Source: Brachionus manjavacas
Lineage: Eukaryota; Rotifera; Eurotatoria; Ploima; Brachionidae
Direction of reading: 5' to 3'
Assembly: GCA_019054805.1 (NCBI GenBank)
Contig: JAHQIY010000002.1
Coordinates: 8,556,001 to 8,620,000 of the forward strand
Length of the DNA stretch: 64,000 bases
Part shown: positions 10,867 to 20,760 of the stretch, one piece after another
Layout: every line of letters begins with the position of its first letter
How positions within the stretch are numbered: the stretch's first letter is position 1
Translations under genes and position numbers: made by a program
Notes under the pieces: generated by a model
The model's database searches: none
What the model was told of the DNA's origin: nothing
Seen by the model: only the letters and a program-made list of their open reading frames with translations

Positions 10867-12196
10867 ATATCAATAAAAATAATTATTGTTAAATAAATTT
10901 TTTGAATCAATATTCATTTTGAAAAAGTTACTAATGTTTTATTCGAAAAAAATTGCTCTCAACTCAACCCTCACTTTTACTCCTTAAAGTTAAAAAAATC
11001 AACTTTTGATAACAAAATTTTTTTCTATTTACTTTATGAATTAAAAAATTTTTAGAACTAAATTTTCATATATTCTAGATCCGAAAAAAGCTAATTTTTT
11101 ATTCTAAAATATATTTAGTTGTGAAAAAATTTCTATGACAACATTAACATTGACGAAGCAAAATTTTGCGAGCAAATTTTTTTTATTAAAAATGATAAAG
11201 CAAAATATTTGTTAATTTTAGCTTACTTTTCAAATGAGAACGATTCTACACAGTCATTTGAAAATCAGCTACAATCTCTACTATATTAAGAGCTGAATTT
11301 TTTTGCTTGGATTAAAAAAAAAGCTACAATAATATCAAGAGGAAAAAAATGAGTGCCAAGAAGAAAAATGTCTTTGTTATTTATTATTCAATGTATGGTC
11401 ACGTGCAAACAATGGCTCGTGAGGTTTGCAAAGGTGTAGAAAAAGCAGGCGTAAATGTTCATTTGTACCAAATACCAGAGACTTTGCCAAAAGAAGTTTT
11501 GGAAAAAATGGGTGCTCCACCAAAAGCCGCTGATGTACCAGACATTTCTGTGGATAAATTAGCCCAAGCTGACGGAATTCTATTTGGAATTCCGACTCGA
11601 TTCGGTATGGTTCCGGCCCAAGTGAAGGCCTTTTTTGACCAGTGCGGACAGCTTTGGATGAAGTCAGCTTTATCCAATAAATTTGTGGGAACTTTTTTCA
11701 GTACTGGGAGCATAGCTGGTGGCCAAGAAACAACAGCTTTAACTTGTATTCCATTTTTTGCTCACAATGGAATGATTTTTGTTTCAATGGGAACGAAGAG
11801 TAAAATTTTGGCAGATAATGCAAGTGTCAGAGGTGGAAGCGCATATGGTGCCGGATGCATTGCTACAGGTCCACACCAACAGAAAGCGAATTAAAGGTAA
11901 ATTCTTTTATCTAATTCTTTAAAAATTAATTTTTTTTTCAAAATTAAGTTGGCCGAAGAACAAGGTTTTGATTTTGGATGCGTAGTCAGAAGAACAAATT
12001 TTTAATTTTAAACTACTTTAATTTGTTTTTCAATAAAGATTTAGCATTCGAAAAAAAGTGTTTTTAATTTAATCAACTAGTCTCTTATAAAATAAAGATG
12101 AAATAAAATTTTTTCGTCTTTTAATTATAAAAAAAAATTTAAAAAACATAAAAACAAAAATTCATGATCATGATTAATGGTTCTTAATTTTTTCAA
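10867..12196. repeat. Segmental duplication, copy 1 (WrbA segment)
   Basis: Matches 26547-27883 almost base for base at an offset of 15,680, changing to 15,681 after the 1-base deletion near 11870. Before the 3' flank I count about ten differences, only two of them substitutions inside the coding exon. The copied segment includes promoter, intron and poly(A) signal, so it is a DNA duplication and not a retrocopy. The left edge is abrupt at about 10867. The right edge, near 12196, joins LINE sequence. Confidence 0.9.
11349..11894 (+). CDS. WrbA-type flavodoxin quinone reductase, copy 1, frameshifted
   Basis: Predicted FMN-dependent NAD(P)H:quinone oxidoreductase of the WrbA/Pst2 family, which reduces quinones by two electrons in the cytosol. 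The FMN-phosphate loop YYSMYGH is at residues 12-18, PTRFG at about 79-83 and a GGQETTAL loop at about 123-130. Compared with the copy at 27029, one C is missing in the GGTCCCACACC stretch (about 11870). After 175 normal residues the frame therefore ends with six foreign residues and a stop at 11894. The second exon (11949-12005, behind a 52-base intron 11897-11948) is still present but out of frame. The protein loses about 26 C-terminal residues. It may be a young pseudogene, a truncated enzyme or a base-calling error. A TATATTAA lies at about 11282 and an AATAAA at 12032. Confidence 0.8.
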   Translation: MSAKKKNVFVIYYSMYGHVQTMAREVCKGVEKAGVNVHLYQIPETLPKEVLEKMGAPPKAADVPDISVDKLAQADGILFGIPTRFGMVPAQVKAFFDQCGQLWMKSALSNKFVGTFFSTGSIAGGQETTALTCIPFFAHNGMIFVSMGTKSKILADNASVRGGSAYGAGCIATGPHQQKAN

Positions 12197-12760
12197 AACA
12201 TACAAATATATTAACTATAAGAATAAAAGCAGTTGTGTAATTAAGGAAATTAAGGATGAAAATAATCTAGTCAGTAATGATCCTAGTAAAATTCTAGAAA
12301 GCTTAAATAGATATTTTCAATCATGTTTTACGATTGATGATGAATCTAAGCCTTTTCCAGCTTCTGATAGAGTAATTGATTTTATTTATCCTAATGATAA
12401 TTATCGAATTGCGCACAGTGAGATAGTTTTAAATAAGTTGACTTCACTGAATGTTAATAGGATTTGTGGCCCAGATCTTGTAATGAATATTGTTAAAAAA
12501 TATTTATTTTTAAGTATTTTAGAAGGTTCTCGTAATGCTATTGTCTCTTTATGGGTATCGGCCTTAAATTTTAATACTCTAAAATCGATCTATACATCCT
12601 ACATCTATACAAATCTTTACAAATTGGATCCAACAGCCCATAAATACGCTACATTTTCATGTGAATGCGGCTTATTTGAGTTTGTGGTCCTCATATGGGC
12701 TTAAAAAATTCTCCTGCCTCCATTACAAAGAGCAATTAATAAAGTCTTGGAACCATCAAT
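12197..12760 (+). pseudogene. LINE reverse transcriptase fragment, chimeric
   Basis: The frame gives KTYKYINYKNKSSCVIKEI and later EIVLNKLTSLNVNRICGPDL, the linker and first RT block of CR1/Jockey LINEs. It then jumps after about 12490 to a piece from near the C-terminus, so the catalytic middle is deleted. The open frame extends upstream to an ATG at 12177, but that ATG lies in the duplicated 3' flank of the WrbA gene and is accidental. Confidence 0.55.
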
Positions 12761-12789
12761 CAAACGAGGATTTTGAGTTTTTTTTTGAT

Positions 12790-13540
12790 GAAATTTAATA
12801 CATTACTTTTGCCTTCTGAGCCATTTAGAACACGTAATAAGAAGTCATTAGGTAGGCTTTAAGTATATAAAGTATAACCCATGTGACCGGTTTATAATAA
12901 AACAATGTATAATCTTTAAAAGCTTTATATGTTTTTGAGCATTCTGAAGTTCTAAGAATGGATTTCTCATTTATACCTATTTACTCGTGTCAAGAACCCA
13001 AGCTTGTAACTAAGTCTATACTTAAAAAGTAATTATCTTTGTACATCAGTTGACAAGCTAATGAAAAAAATGATTATTCAAGGTAACACCCAGCTAAAAT
13101 TGAAGCATTCTTTCATTATCCTTGACCATTTACCCTAACACATTTAAAAAGTTTTTTGGGACTTGCCCAATTATTATGAAAATTTATGGAACTTTTCGCC
13201 AATAAAGCAGCTGCGATTTACAGACTCACAAGTAAAAAAAACACATAAATAAGTAAAAAAAATTAAATTGGAACAAAAATTTAGGGAAATTTTTAATCTT
13301 ATTCGAAAAATAAACTTTAAACACTGACTTTATCAGATTCAAATTAAAGATTCATGTTAGACACAGACGCTTGTAATACAGGTGTAGATGCAGTGCTGTC
13401 TCAGAAAGTGAATTGTGTTTTTCGACCAGTCGCCTTCCTTTTCAAGCAATTAAAATAAGAGTCAGCAAAATTATTCAACGATTGCAAACGAATTACTCAT
13501 TATTTCACTCGAAATGATAAACTTTCATTAACCTAGCGGT
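12790..13540 (+). pseudogene. Ty3/Gypsy pol remnant (RT end and RNase H)
   Basis: Pieces read HLEHV, then VGFKYIKYNPAKIEA, which only becomes continuous if the solo LTR at 12882-13088 and one copy of its 4-base target repeat are skipped. These are followed by LKSFLGLAQ (the LRSFLGL..YYR motif), AAAIYRLTSKKN and, near 13360, LDTDACNTGVDAVLSQ of the RNase H region. Stops and shifts are frequent. Confidence 0.7.
12882..13088 (+). mobile_element. Solo LTR with CCCA target duplication
   Basis: Begins TGTGACCGGTTTATAATAAA and ends GGTAACA (TG...CA). It is flanked by CCCA at 12878-12881 and 13089-13092. It is closely similar to the longer solo LTR at 53383-53656, lacking about 67 bases of it. It sits inside the Gypsy relic above. 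Confidence 0.85.
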
Positions 13541-13862
13541 TCAATTTTTGTACCGTCAAAATAAACGGTCTAAAATAAACGGGCGGTAAAAAATACTGTA
13601 AAATTTTTGGCGGTTAATTTTTGGTTAGTTATATTAATGTTTTTTTCGAATAAATGTTTTTAATTTTTGTAAAAATAACTAATTAAAATGATAAAAAAAG
13701 TAGAAAAAATTTTCTTAATTTATTTAAAATTTTTTTTTTTTAAATATCTTTTTTTTTCAATATTTTACATAAAATTTTCACCGCCCGCCAAAATGTGGGC
13801 CTGTTTTTTGGATGCCCGTATTTTTTAGACCGTTTATTTTTGCGGTTCAAAAATTAGACTGC
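13540..13862. mobile_element. Inverted-repeat (MITE-like) element
   Basis: The left arm near 13550-13590 contains AAAATAAACGGTCTAAAA and ACGGGC. The right arm near 13815-13855 carries the same motifs inverted, giving arms of about 50 bases around an A/T-rich centre. No coding frame. The target duplication is not clear. Confidence 0.6.
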
Positions 13863-14031
13863 CATGTTGACCGACCGAATGACCGCCCTCTTAGAGGTTG
13901 TCCGGCTAATGCAGACATGGTCACGGTTTTTGAAAATTTTGGCCGGTCCAGTGTCCGCTTTTACGGATCCCAACGCTAATTATTAAGCACTTTCTTTATT
14001 AGAGGACAGGCCATCCGTCCCAGGACAAAGC

Positions 14032-15866
14032 GGGTCTGCATAATTTCGACAAGATAATTTCGACAAGTAATTTTTGGACATAAATTAATTCGACATGCAA
14101 AAATTCGACATGACTAAATTAGACATAATAATAATTCGACGTGTTATATTTCAACAAAATTAATTTCGACTTGAATTCTTTTTTTATGTTTTTTTTTTTC
14201 TATTCTTTCAATTAGATTAATTAGTCATGGAAAATTTATTAAATTTGTTTGATACCCTTAATGTAAAAGAAAAATTGAATTTAATAAAATCTTCAAGAAA
14301 CAAAAAAGATGGAACGCTAAGTTGGTTGTTAATAGACGACAATATGTTTGAATATAAGACCAGTTATGAAGCTAAAGATGGTAAAATAACTTGGCGTTGT
14401 AACAATACTAAATTTCCTAATTGTACTGGGGCTGTGTTTACTATCGGTTATTACAAACCTATCACTGTAATCCAAGAGCATGAACATTGTGCGACTGTAA
14501 AAACAGAAGTCAAAGCGGTTAAAGCAAAAATAAGGGAAATGGCTTGCAGTCAACCAGATTCAACAGCAAGGAAAATAATACTTGAATGCCAAAAAAACCT
14601 CAGCGAAGAAGTAGCAGCTAATTTGCCTAATTACAACGCAACTAGACAATTATGTCGTATATCACGCGTTGATCCATATGAAAATTATGAAATGCCATCA
14701 GACATGAACTTTGAATTAAATGAAAATTTTACTATAAGTGCCAAAAATGAAAAGTTTTTGTTGTATGATAGTTTTGATAGCAAAATAGATAACAGTGACC
14801 GTATGTTTATATTTGCAACAGAAAAAAATTTGCAGTTACTTAGCGAATATCGCAATTTGTTATGCGATGGTACGTTTGACGCAGCTCCTATCTTATTCAA
14901 ACAACTATTCACTGTTCATGTGATCAAAAACGGTAAAAATTTACCACTTGTGTATGGGTTGTTTGTAAATAAGCAACAAGAAACTTATATTAAGTTCTTT
15001 ACAGTTTTAAAAGAAAAACTAAAAAGTATGCCTTCGTCTATTTCAACTGACTTTAAATTAAGTATTATCAATGCTGTCGATGAAGTATTTTCTGATACAG
15101 AAACATGTGGCTGTTTTTTTCATCTCAAAAAGTCAATTTGGAGACACGTTCAAGAATATGGTCTTGCTACAGCCTATAAAGACATTAAAGAAGATAATCA
15201 AACTAAATTGTATACTAAAATGTTAGCTTGTTTGGCTTTTGTTCCCGTAGAAGATGTTGTTTCAGCTTTTGAGACACTTAAAAAAGCGTCCTTTAACTAG
15301 AGGTAGGTCACCTAAACGTAAGCCACCGATGTTTGAGATTGAAATGTGGAATTGTCATAAAAGAACTGTTTTAGGATTGCCGAGAACTAATAACAACTAA
15401 GAAGGTTGGCATCGTGGATTACAGTCATCATTCAAAACTCATCAAAATTTACTTAAATTTATTGATTGTATGAAAGTTGAACAGTCTAACACAGATAACT
15501 TGTACGTTCAGTTATCTACTGGTGTGGTAAATATACGCAAGGCTTGTTATGTGGTATTAGAAGAAAAGATTAATCAAGCACTATAACACTATATGTATAA
15601 CACAGAAGAAGTCATTAGATTTTGCAAATATTTATCTTTTTTAATAGAATTGATGTAAAACAAACAATTTTTTTATTAAAAAACTATATAACCAATAAGA
15701 AAGCAATATATTAGAAATTGATTAACGAATAAAATTTTTTTCATTTTATTGTTTCGAATATTTTATGTATAATTAATATCACGTCGAAATTATACCTGTC
15801 CAATTTTTGTATCTACCTGTCGAATTAATTATGTCCAAATTTTCTTTGTCGAAATTATCCGCACCC
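14032..15866 (+). mobile_element. MULE DNA transposon with 9-bp target duplication
   Basis: Terminal inverted repeats start GGGTCTGCATAATTTCGACA (14032) and, from 15866 on the other strand, GGGTGCGGATAATTTCGACA. Inside, both ends carry repeated ATTTCGAC/ATTCGACA motifs out to about 14180 and 15780. The element is bounded by GGACAAAGC at 14023-14031 and 15867-15875, the 9-base duplication typical of Mutator-like elements. It encodes one decayed transposase. Confidence 0.9.
14227..15300 (+). pseudogene. MULE transposase with FLYWCH-like N-terminus, truncated
   Basis: The open frame has 357 codons. Residues about 35-85 resemble a FLYWCH zinc finger (WRCNNTKFPNCTGAVFT ... HEHC). The MULE catalytic core follows with LLCDGTFDAAP (first Asp, about 218) and STDFKLSIINAV (second Asp, about 277), then GCFFHLKKSIWR. 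After 15300 the protein continues in another frame: RPLTRGRSPKRKPP, GLPRTNNN, stop, EGWHRGLQSSF up to about 15600. This is the normal C-terminal core with its final Glu. A 1-base shift at the A run near 15283, a probable deletion of some tens of codons there and a TAA at about 15400 have killed it. Confidence 0.8.
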
Positions 15867-16033
15867 GGACAAAGCACGGACACTTTTAAAAATATACACA
15901 AATATGTTATGGCGTTAGTGAGCATTGTGAAGGCTAAGAAGGAATAAATCAAAGAAATGGCAACCGAAATAGTAGAGTTAAGAACAGTAAAAAAGAGGCA
16001 AAAGCACCAGCACCACTAGACTGGTCGAAGATC

Positions 16034-16597
16034 ATGGCTGGCGAGGTTCACAAGCATAAAAATGCGGTTGCAATGATGGCCACGATGGCAAACGAGATGA
16101 AAAAGAAAGCCGAGCGAGCAAATAACGTCATAGCGGCAATACCGGCTGAGTTGTGTACGGAAGGAGGTGATGATGCTTTGGTAAAGAGTCTAACGAGTGA
16201 GATTGGGGTCGCTGAGAGCAGGGTTATCAAGACGAGGCGTATCAGAGGTAACATATCAAATGCGCGAAATATGATGAACGAACGAGTCTTGGTTGTCTTG
16301 GAGATGGAGTCAGTTGACGCCAAAATGGCAATACTGCGTAACGCAAATAAGTTCCGTGAAAGCGAAAATGAGCTGTACAAAAAGGTCTACATTAACGAGG
16401 ACCGCACGCCAAGTGAAAGAGCGGCTGACAAAAAACTTCGAGAAGAACGTGACACTAGAAATGCAAAACTGAAGGAATCGGCGACCATTAACGGACGCGA
16501 ACTCAAGTTTGAGACTGGCAATGATGGTAAGAAACGATTCTGGGGCATTCGAAATGGTGAGCTCAGAATGGTTGTCTACACAATTGAGCAACGCTAG
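16034..16597 (+). CDS. LINE ORF1 protein (family B)
   Basis: Open frame of 187 codons. An Ala/Lys-rich coiled-coil-like start leads to RVIKTRRIRGNISNARNM and ERVLVVLEMESVDAKMAIL, the RRM-like strand-turn-strand of LINE ORF1 proteins. NGRELKFETG and a final RMVV strand follow. ORF1 proteins coat LINE RNA. Coding-like sequence in related frames extends upstream to 15900 with stops at about 15945 and 16017, so the native start is probably lost. The frame ends six bases before an ATG at 16604 that opens the ORF2 leader. Confidence 0.55.
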   Translation: MAGEVHKHKNAVAMMATMANEMKKKAERANNVIAAIPAELCTEGGDDALVKSLTSEIGVAESRVIKTRRIRGNISNARNMMNERVLVVLEMESVDAKMAILRNANKFRESENELYKKVYINEDRTPSERAADKKLREERDTRNAKLKESATINGRELKFETGNDGKKRFWGIRNGELRMVVYTIEQR

Positions 16598-16603
16598 CAA
16601 AGA

Positions 16604-17795
16604 ATGAACCCAAGTGGAGAGACCATGGCCTCATGTGGTCTCTATAGTTTGCTGGCTGAAATAGAATGTGACCAAGTCCATGAGTGCTCGGATGTGTCGG
16701 AATACACTTCAGTAGCTTCATCTCGGTCAACGCACGGTTCGCTTGACTCGTCCATATCTTATAACCATCATGACGGTACTTTGTCTCATATCTCGACCAC
16801 TAGATCTTGTCATGACCAACAAGGAGCTATAGATTTCTAGTACACCATTGCGACCAGTTTAAACAAAAAGATTCGTTTGCTTGAATCGGTGGCAGCCAGT
16901 TTCGAACCAAATGTTATTGGCATCACTGAAACTTGGTTCGATTCAAGCTCAGCTTCAGAGTTTGATGGTTACAAGCTCTTTAGAACAGATCGAAAGGGCG
17001 ATAGGAGAGGCGGTGGTGTTTGTATCTACGTCAATAAATGTGTCAAAGCGTTTGCAGCATCCATTGACTCATTTCTCGACACCGACTGTGAACAAATATG
17101 GGTGAACATCAGTTTGAAAGAAGATAAACCTCTTCTAGTTGGTTGCATCTATAGACCACCACCGCAGAGCAAGACCGAGTTGTATAGATATTGGAATTGT
17201 ACGCTCACTTGAAACAGCTAAACGTCTACTTAATAGGAAGGATATCTCGAGTGTTATTTTGATGGGTGATTTCAACCTTCTGGACATCGAATGGAACGAG
17301 TTTGGTGCACCAGTTTTGGCAAACGATTCATCGGCAAGTGCGTACATCAGCAGTGCAATTGGTTACTCGAGTCTTGAGAAGCTGGTTACAAGTAAGACTT
17401 TTGCCAATAGTGGTGATTTAAGTAGTCTTCTGGACTAAGTGCTTGTGAGTGACCCAAATCGAATCTCCGAGGTAGAGTTAGGACCACCACTAGACACGAG
17501 TGCCACAAGAAGCCACGTTGGCTTACGTTTTCGGCTATTTGCACGTGTCGAAAGAACGCAAGACTTTGACAGCAGAAGATACAGCTGGAGAAACGGAGAT
17601 TACGAATCGATGAACAAGTTCTTCAAAGAGTTTAACTGGAGCGCCGCGTTTGGTACGAATTCGACGCAAGACCACTACAACAAGTTCTTAGCTTTCGGTT
17701 TTTCCTCTGAACGCTTCGTCAAGAAACGCTGGCCAAGGCCACTTAATGTTAAACCGCCGTGGCGGAATAGCCGTATTACGTCTTTTTATTTGTAA
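16604..17795 (+). pseudogene. LINE ORF2 endonuclease and RT N-terminus (family B)
   Basis: A Ser-rich leader (16604-16840) is followed by the APE-type endonuclease: FEPNVIGITETWFDS, GGGVCIYVN, LVGCIYRPP (to about 17160), VILMGDFNLLDIEW and, near 17510, the SHVGL block. The early RT linker follows (SRRYSWRNGDYESMN, VKPPWRNSRI) near 17570-17780. A stop at 16838, a frameshift near 17165, a stop at 17436 and a shift near 17690 inactivate it. Another 90-codon frame (17746-18018) continues the linker. Confidence 0.65.
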
Positions 17796-18069
17796 AAGTA
17801 TCGAAAAGAGCAATGAGCAGTTAGTCAAGAAACATAGGACGATATGTAAGCTGGTGAGGGTCGTTGTCAAAAAGAGTGTCGTCGAGTATGAGTTGGATCT
17901 AGCGTTTATCGTCGAGGATATCGTGACACCGGGTAAAGTAATCGCCAAGCAGTTCGGCAGGACTATCAACAATTACGGAGAAGAGTTAATCAATTACAAA
18001 AGGCAAATGAAGAATTGATTCCCAATGAGATGTTTTTCGATTCCGTATTTGAATCAATTGATTTAGTCT

Positions 18070-18400
18070 TTAATTTTTCTTTCTCTTAATCTTAGCTGAA
18101 ACAACTTGTGTTAAGTTATGACTCAAAGATTCTCTAAGCAGATCCTATAGTTCATCATTCGATTTCTGAATAATGCAGCCAAATATCTCCATTTGAATGG
18201 CTAACCCGAAAATCTTTTCAACTGTTTTTTTTTGAGTAATCATCTTTACTGGGTTTTCAGCCCTCAATACCATAAATACTATTTTTTCAAAAATTCTTAG
18301 AATTTTTGGTACTTTGAAATCTCTATCACTAGAAATTACGCAATTGTTATTTTGTTCTAAATAATATTGGAATATTTCTTCATCTTTCTAATTTTTCATT
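18070..18400 (-). pseudogene. Coding-like frame of about 110 codons, unidentified
   Basis: The reverse strand reads DEEIFQYYLEQNNN, then VPKILRIFEKIVFMVL and KKTVEKIFGLAIQMEIFGC, with one internal stop (about 18149) and an end at 18070. Composition and amphipathic helices look coding. I recognise no family. It has no upstream start and lies between transposon relics. Confidence 0.35.
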
Positions 18401-18420
18401 TTTTATTATATTTCCCGAAA

Positions 18421-18640
18421 AAAAGGGTCTACCTTGTTTTGTGTTGACTGGTCCTGTTCACATGGTTGGTGAACATTAAAGATCACTGATCACATTCTTG
18501 ACGTTTCTGTGACCTTAAATTTTTAAGAATAAAAAAGAAAAATTTTAATGTGACCGTTTATTAAAATATGTGACCATGTTTATGTGACCAAAGTTAAAGT
18601 TTTGTGACCAAAAAAATTGAATGTTAAATAAGAAAAGTAA
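18421..18640. repeat. TGTGACC-rich repeat stretch
   Basis: TGTGACC recurs five times between about 18510 and 18610, next to a GATCACTGATCACA palindromic stretch. It probably derives from a foldback element resembling the one at 33584, which also has TGATCACTGGTTCACA ends. Confidence 0.35.
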
Positions 18641-18649
18641 TGGAAAAAT

Positions 18650-19195
18650 TCGGTTTTGTATCGATTACCGGAAACTAAAGAAGTTGCCATAAAGGATTGC
18701 TACCCACTCCCAAAAATAGAAACGTTAATTGCACAACTGAATGGAGCGACTAAATTTTCAGAAACTCGATTTAACTTCGGGCTTTAATCAGATTCGAATT
18801 AAGGAGGAGGACGTCCAAAAACTGCATTTATCACCGAATTTTTTTTTTTTGAGTTCAACGTCATGTCGCTCGGGCTGACATATGCACCATCGAAGTTTCA
18901 GCGGACTATGGAAAAATAATTTAAGGGAATCTCGGACGTTTTTTACCTTGTCTATTTGGTTGACATCATTTTTTTCTCTTAGACGTTGTAGGAACATTAC
19001 ATTCATGTACGGACAGTTCTTGAGTGGATCCGAGTTGCATTTTTAAAATTAATTGGAAGGAGTGCGATTGGTTCGTCTCATCCATTGAATATTTTTTGGG
19101 ACTAACGAACCACTATCGACTTTTTGTCAAAGGTTTTGCTCAAATAGCAGGACCACTGCACGAGGCAACTGAAAAAAGTAAAAATTTTGATTTGA
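18650..19195 (+). pseudogene. Gypsy reverse transcriptase, broken
   Basis: Recognisable blocks are IKDCYPLPKIETLIAQLNG, RPKTAFITEF, FEFNVMSLGLTYAPSKFQ and then FYLVYLVDIIFF. The last is where active enzymes have YLDDI, so the first catalytic Asp is changed to Val. Next come VRTVLEWIR and IEYFLGLTNHYRLFVKGFA. Several frameshifts are present. Confidence 0.75.
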
Positions 19196-19202
19196 TACCG
19201 GT

Positions 19203-20048
19203 GATAGCAAGCAGCCTTGTCGAAGCCCGGTCAAGACTCCAAACCAACTTGTGAGCTCTCTACAGACACGCACCTCAGCTTCCTTCACTTCATACAGCGC
19301 ACCAATTAGGCTTCTCAGTTTGCGCGACACACCATAATGTTCTAAGACCCCGGAGAGCGCTTCTCTGTTGACTGAATCATAAGCCGCTTTTAAGTCCAAG
19401 AAACATAAGTGCACCAGTATTTTCCTTTTCCTGGCCATTTCCATCATCCTTCTTAGATAAAAGATCTGGTCTGAACAGCCTCTTTTCCTCCTGAAACCTC
19501 CTTGAATCTCTGACAGTCTGCTGTCTACAGTTCTCACGAGTCCATCGAGGACTATATGGGAAAAGAACTTACCAACAAACCTTAGCAAGCTTAAACAACT
19601 ATAGTTTTCACACTCAATGCTGTCAACTTTCTTGTGCAAAGGTACCACCACAGCCCTCCCTCAATCACCTGGGGGTCTTCCGTGTCTTCAGGTCTCTGAT
19701 AGCTAATTTGATTTCATTCGGTTCCGAAACCGGTTCATCTTCTTCGCTTTCATTCACCTCGGTGCTTACCAAGATGATTTTTTCCAGTTGTCGTCCTACA
19801 TTAAGCAGTTCTTCGCAATGATCCTTACACCTTTTCTTTATTTCCTCACAGTCTTTGGTAAAGGATCCATCCTTCTTTCTCAGCTGGCTCGTTTGCACCT
19901 GCTTTAGACCTTCTATCTTGCGGATCGTCTGGTCCACAGCACTTGTGTAATTAGCCGCGGCATTTTCCTTAAACTCCTTAGTTTCTCTTGCCAGTAATCT
20001 TTCTTAGCTTTCTTGACCAGTCTTGTGCAAAGCTTGTTTAGTTCGCGG
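19203..20048 (-). pseudogene. RTE-like LINE fragment inserted in Gypsy
   Basis: On the reverse strand: LNKLCTRLVKKAKKDYWQ, ENAAANYTSAVDQTIRKIEG (20030-19900), an acidic region ending DLKTRKTPR at 19665, then VVVPLHKKVDSIECENY, GGFRRKRGCSDQIF, LVHLCFLDLKAAYDSVN and LTGLRQGCLLSP. These are RT blocks of RTE-type LINEs. A stop and a deletion of several tens of codons fall at about 19660. The fragment stops right after LLSP, so it lacks the catalytic block and the 3' end. The direct repeat TACCGGT flanks it (19196-19202, 20049-20055). Confidence 0.75.
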
Positions 20049-20055
20049 TACCGGT

Positions 20056-20700
20056 TTGGGCGTTTTAAGATATTTGCAAAAAACGTTTATCTGCGATATA
20101 ACAAAGACAAGTCTGGAATATATTTTAAATATGTGGTCCCGGTAAAAGATCGAAAAGAAGTCCTTAAGAAAGTTCATAACGATCCGTTCAGTGGGCACCA
20201 TAGGGTAAATAAAACAACCGATAGGATAATACATAGGTTTTACTGGCCCAAACACCTAAAAGATGTAGCAGAGTATATTAAGCAATGCGATCAATTCGCG
20301 TTAGTAAAAATCCCAAGAAATTATACCAAGCAACCCATAGTTCCGATTAGGTCCAGTAGGTCCATTTTTCGAAATTTGTCAAGTTGTTTCCGCTAAAATC
20401 GCAAAAAGCGGAAGAAGTGCCGGATTGTTTTATTCAATTTATCTGCCGACACAGTGTACCGAAAGATGCGCTGTCGCACGAATAACCAATTTCCAAACCG
20501 AACTGATGAATCGTCTCTATTTGTTACTTTATATCCAAAGACTCCGGACATCTGCGTACCATACTCAATGTGATGAAGAAATCGAAAGAATCAACCGTTC
20601 TTTAGAACAAATGTAGGCGTGATATGTAGCCGATTCACAAAAGGAATGCGACCAATTCCTACTTAAGTTAGCGTTTGCATATTTGGTAAAGAAAAATACA
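20056..20700 (+). pseudogene. Gypsy integrase, broken
   Basis: The zinc-binding H2C2 domain is clear: VHNDPFSGHHRVNKTTDRI then FYWPKHLKDVAEYIKQCDQ, though the last Cys of CxxC is replaced. From 20430 other frames give pieces of the catalytic core: FQTELMNRL, RLRTSAYHTQCDEEIERIN (the catalytic Glu region) and LLKLAFAYL. Stops at 20394 and 20614 and several shifts are present. Confidence 0.7.
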
Positions 20701-20760
20701 CTGTTCCCATTGAAAATTTGCCCTTTTACAATTTATTAAATCTTTATAGTGGTGCAAATT

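Larger units (their letters stand above)
15895..18020 (+). mobile_element. CR1-like LINE (family B, GC-richer), 3'-truncated
   Basis: ORF1 is followed by the endonuclease and the first part of the reverse transcriptase. Base composition is visibly richer in G and C than the surroundings. The FY.x.ATSLN and ITETWFD endonuclease motifs are shared with the element at 57985. It stops abruptly near 18020 before the RT catalytic core. Confidence 0.7.
18641..20760 (+). mobile_element. Ty3/Gypsy relic, interrupted
   Basis: The reverse transcriptase part lies at 18650-19195 and the integrase at 20056-20700. Between them sits an opposite-strand LINE fragment (19203-20048). Both halves are in the same orientation and in the normal order for one Gypsy element, with protease/gag and both LTRs missing. 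Confidence 0.75.

Noticed and set aside
12177..12704. A 175-codon frame as a gene
   Set aside because: Its ATG belongs to the duplicated flank of the WrbA gene and the rest is LINE sequence with an internal jump; the frame is accidental.
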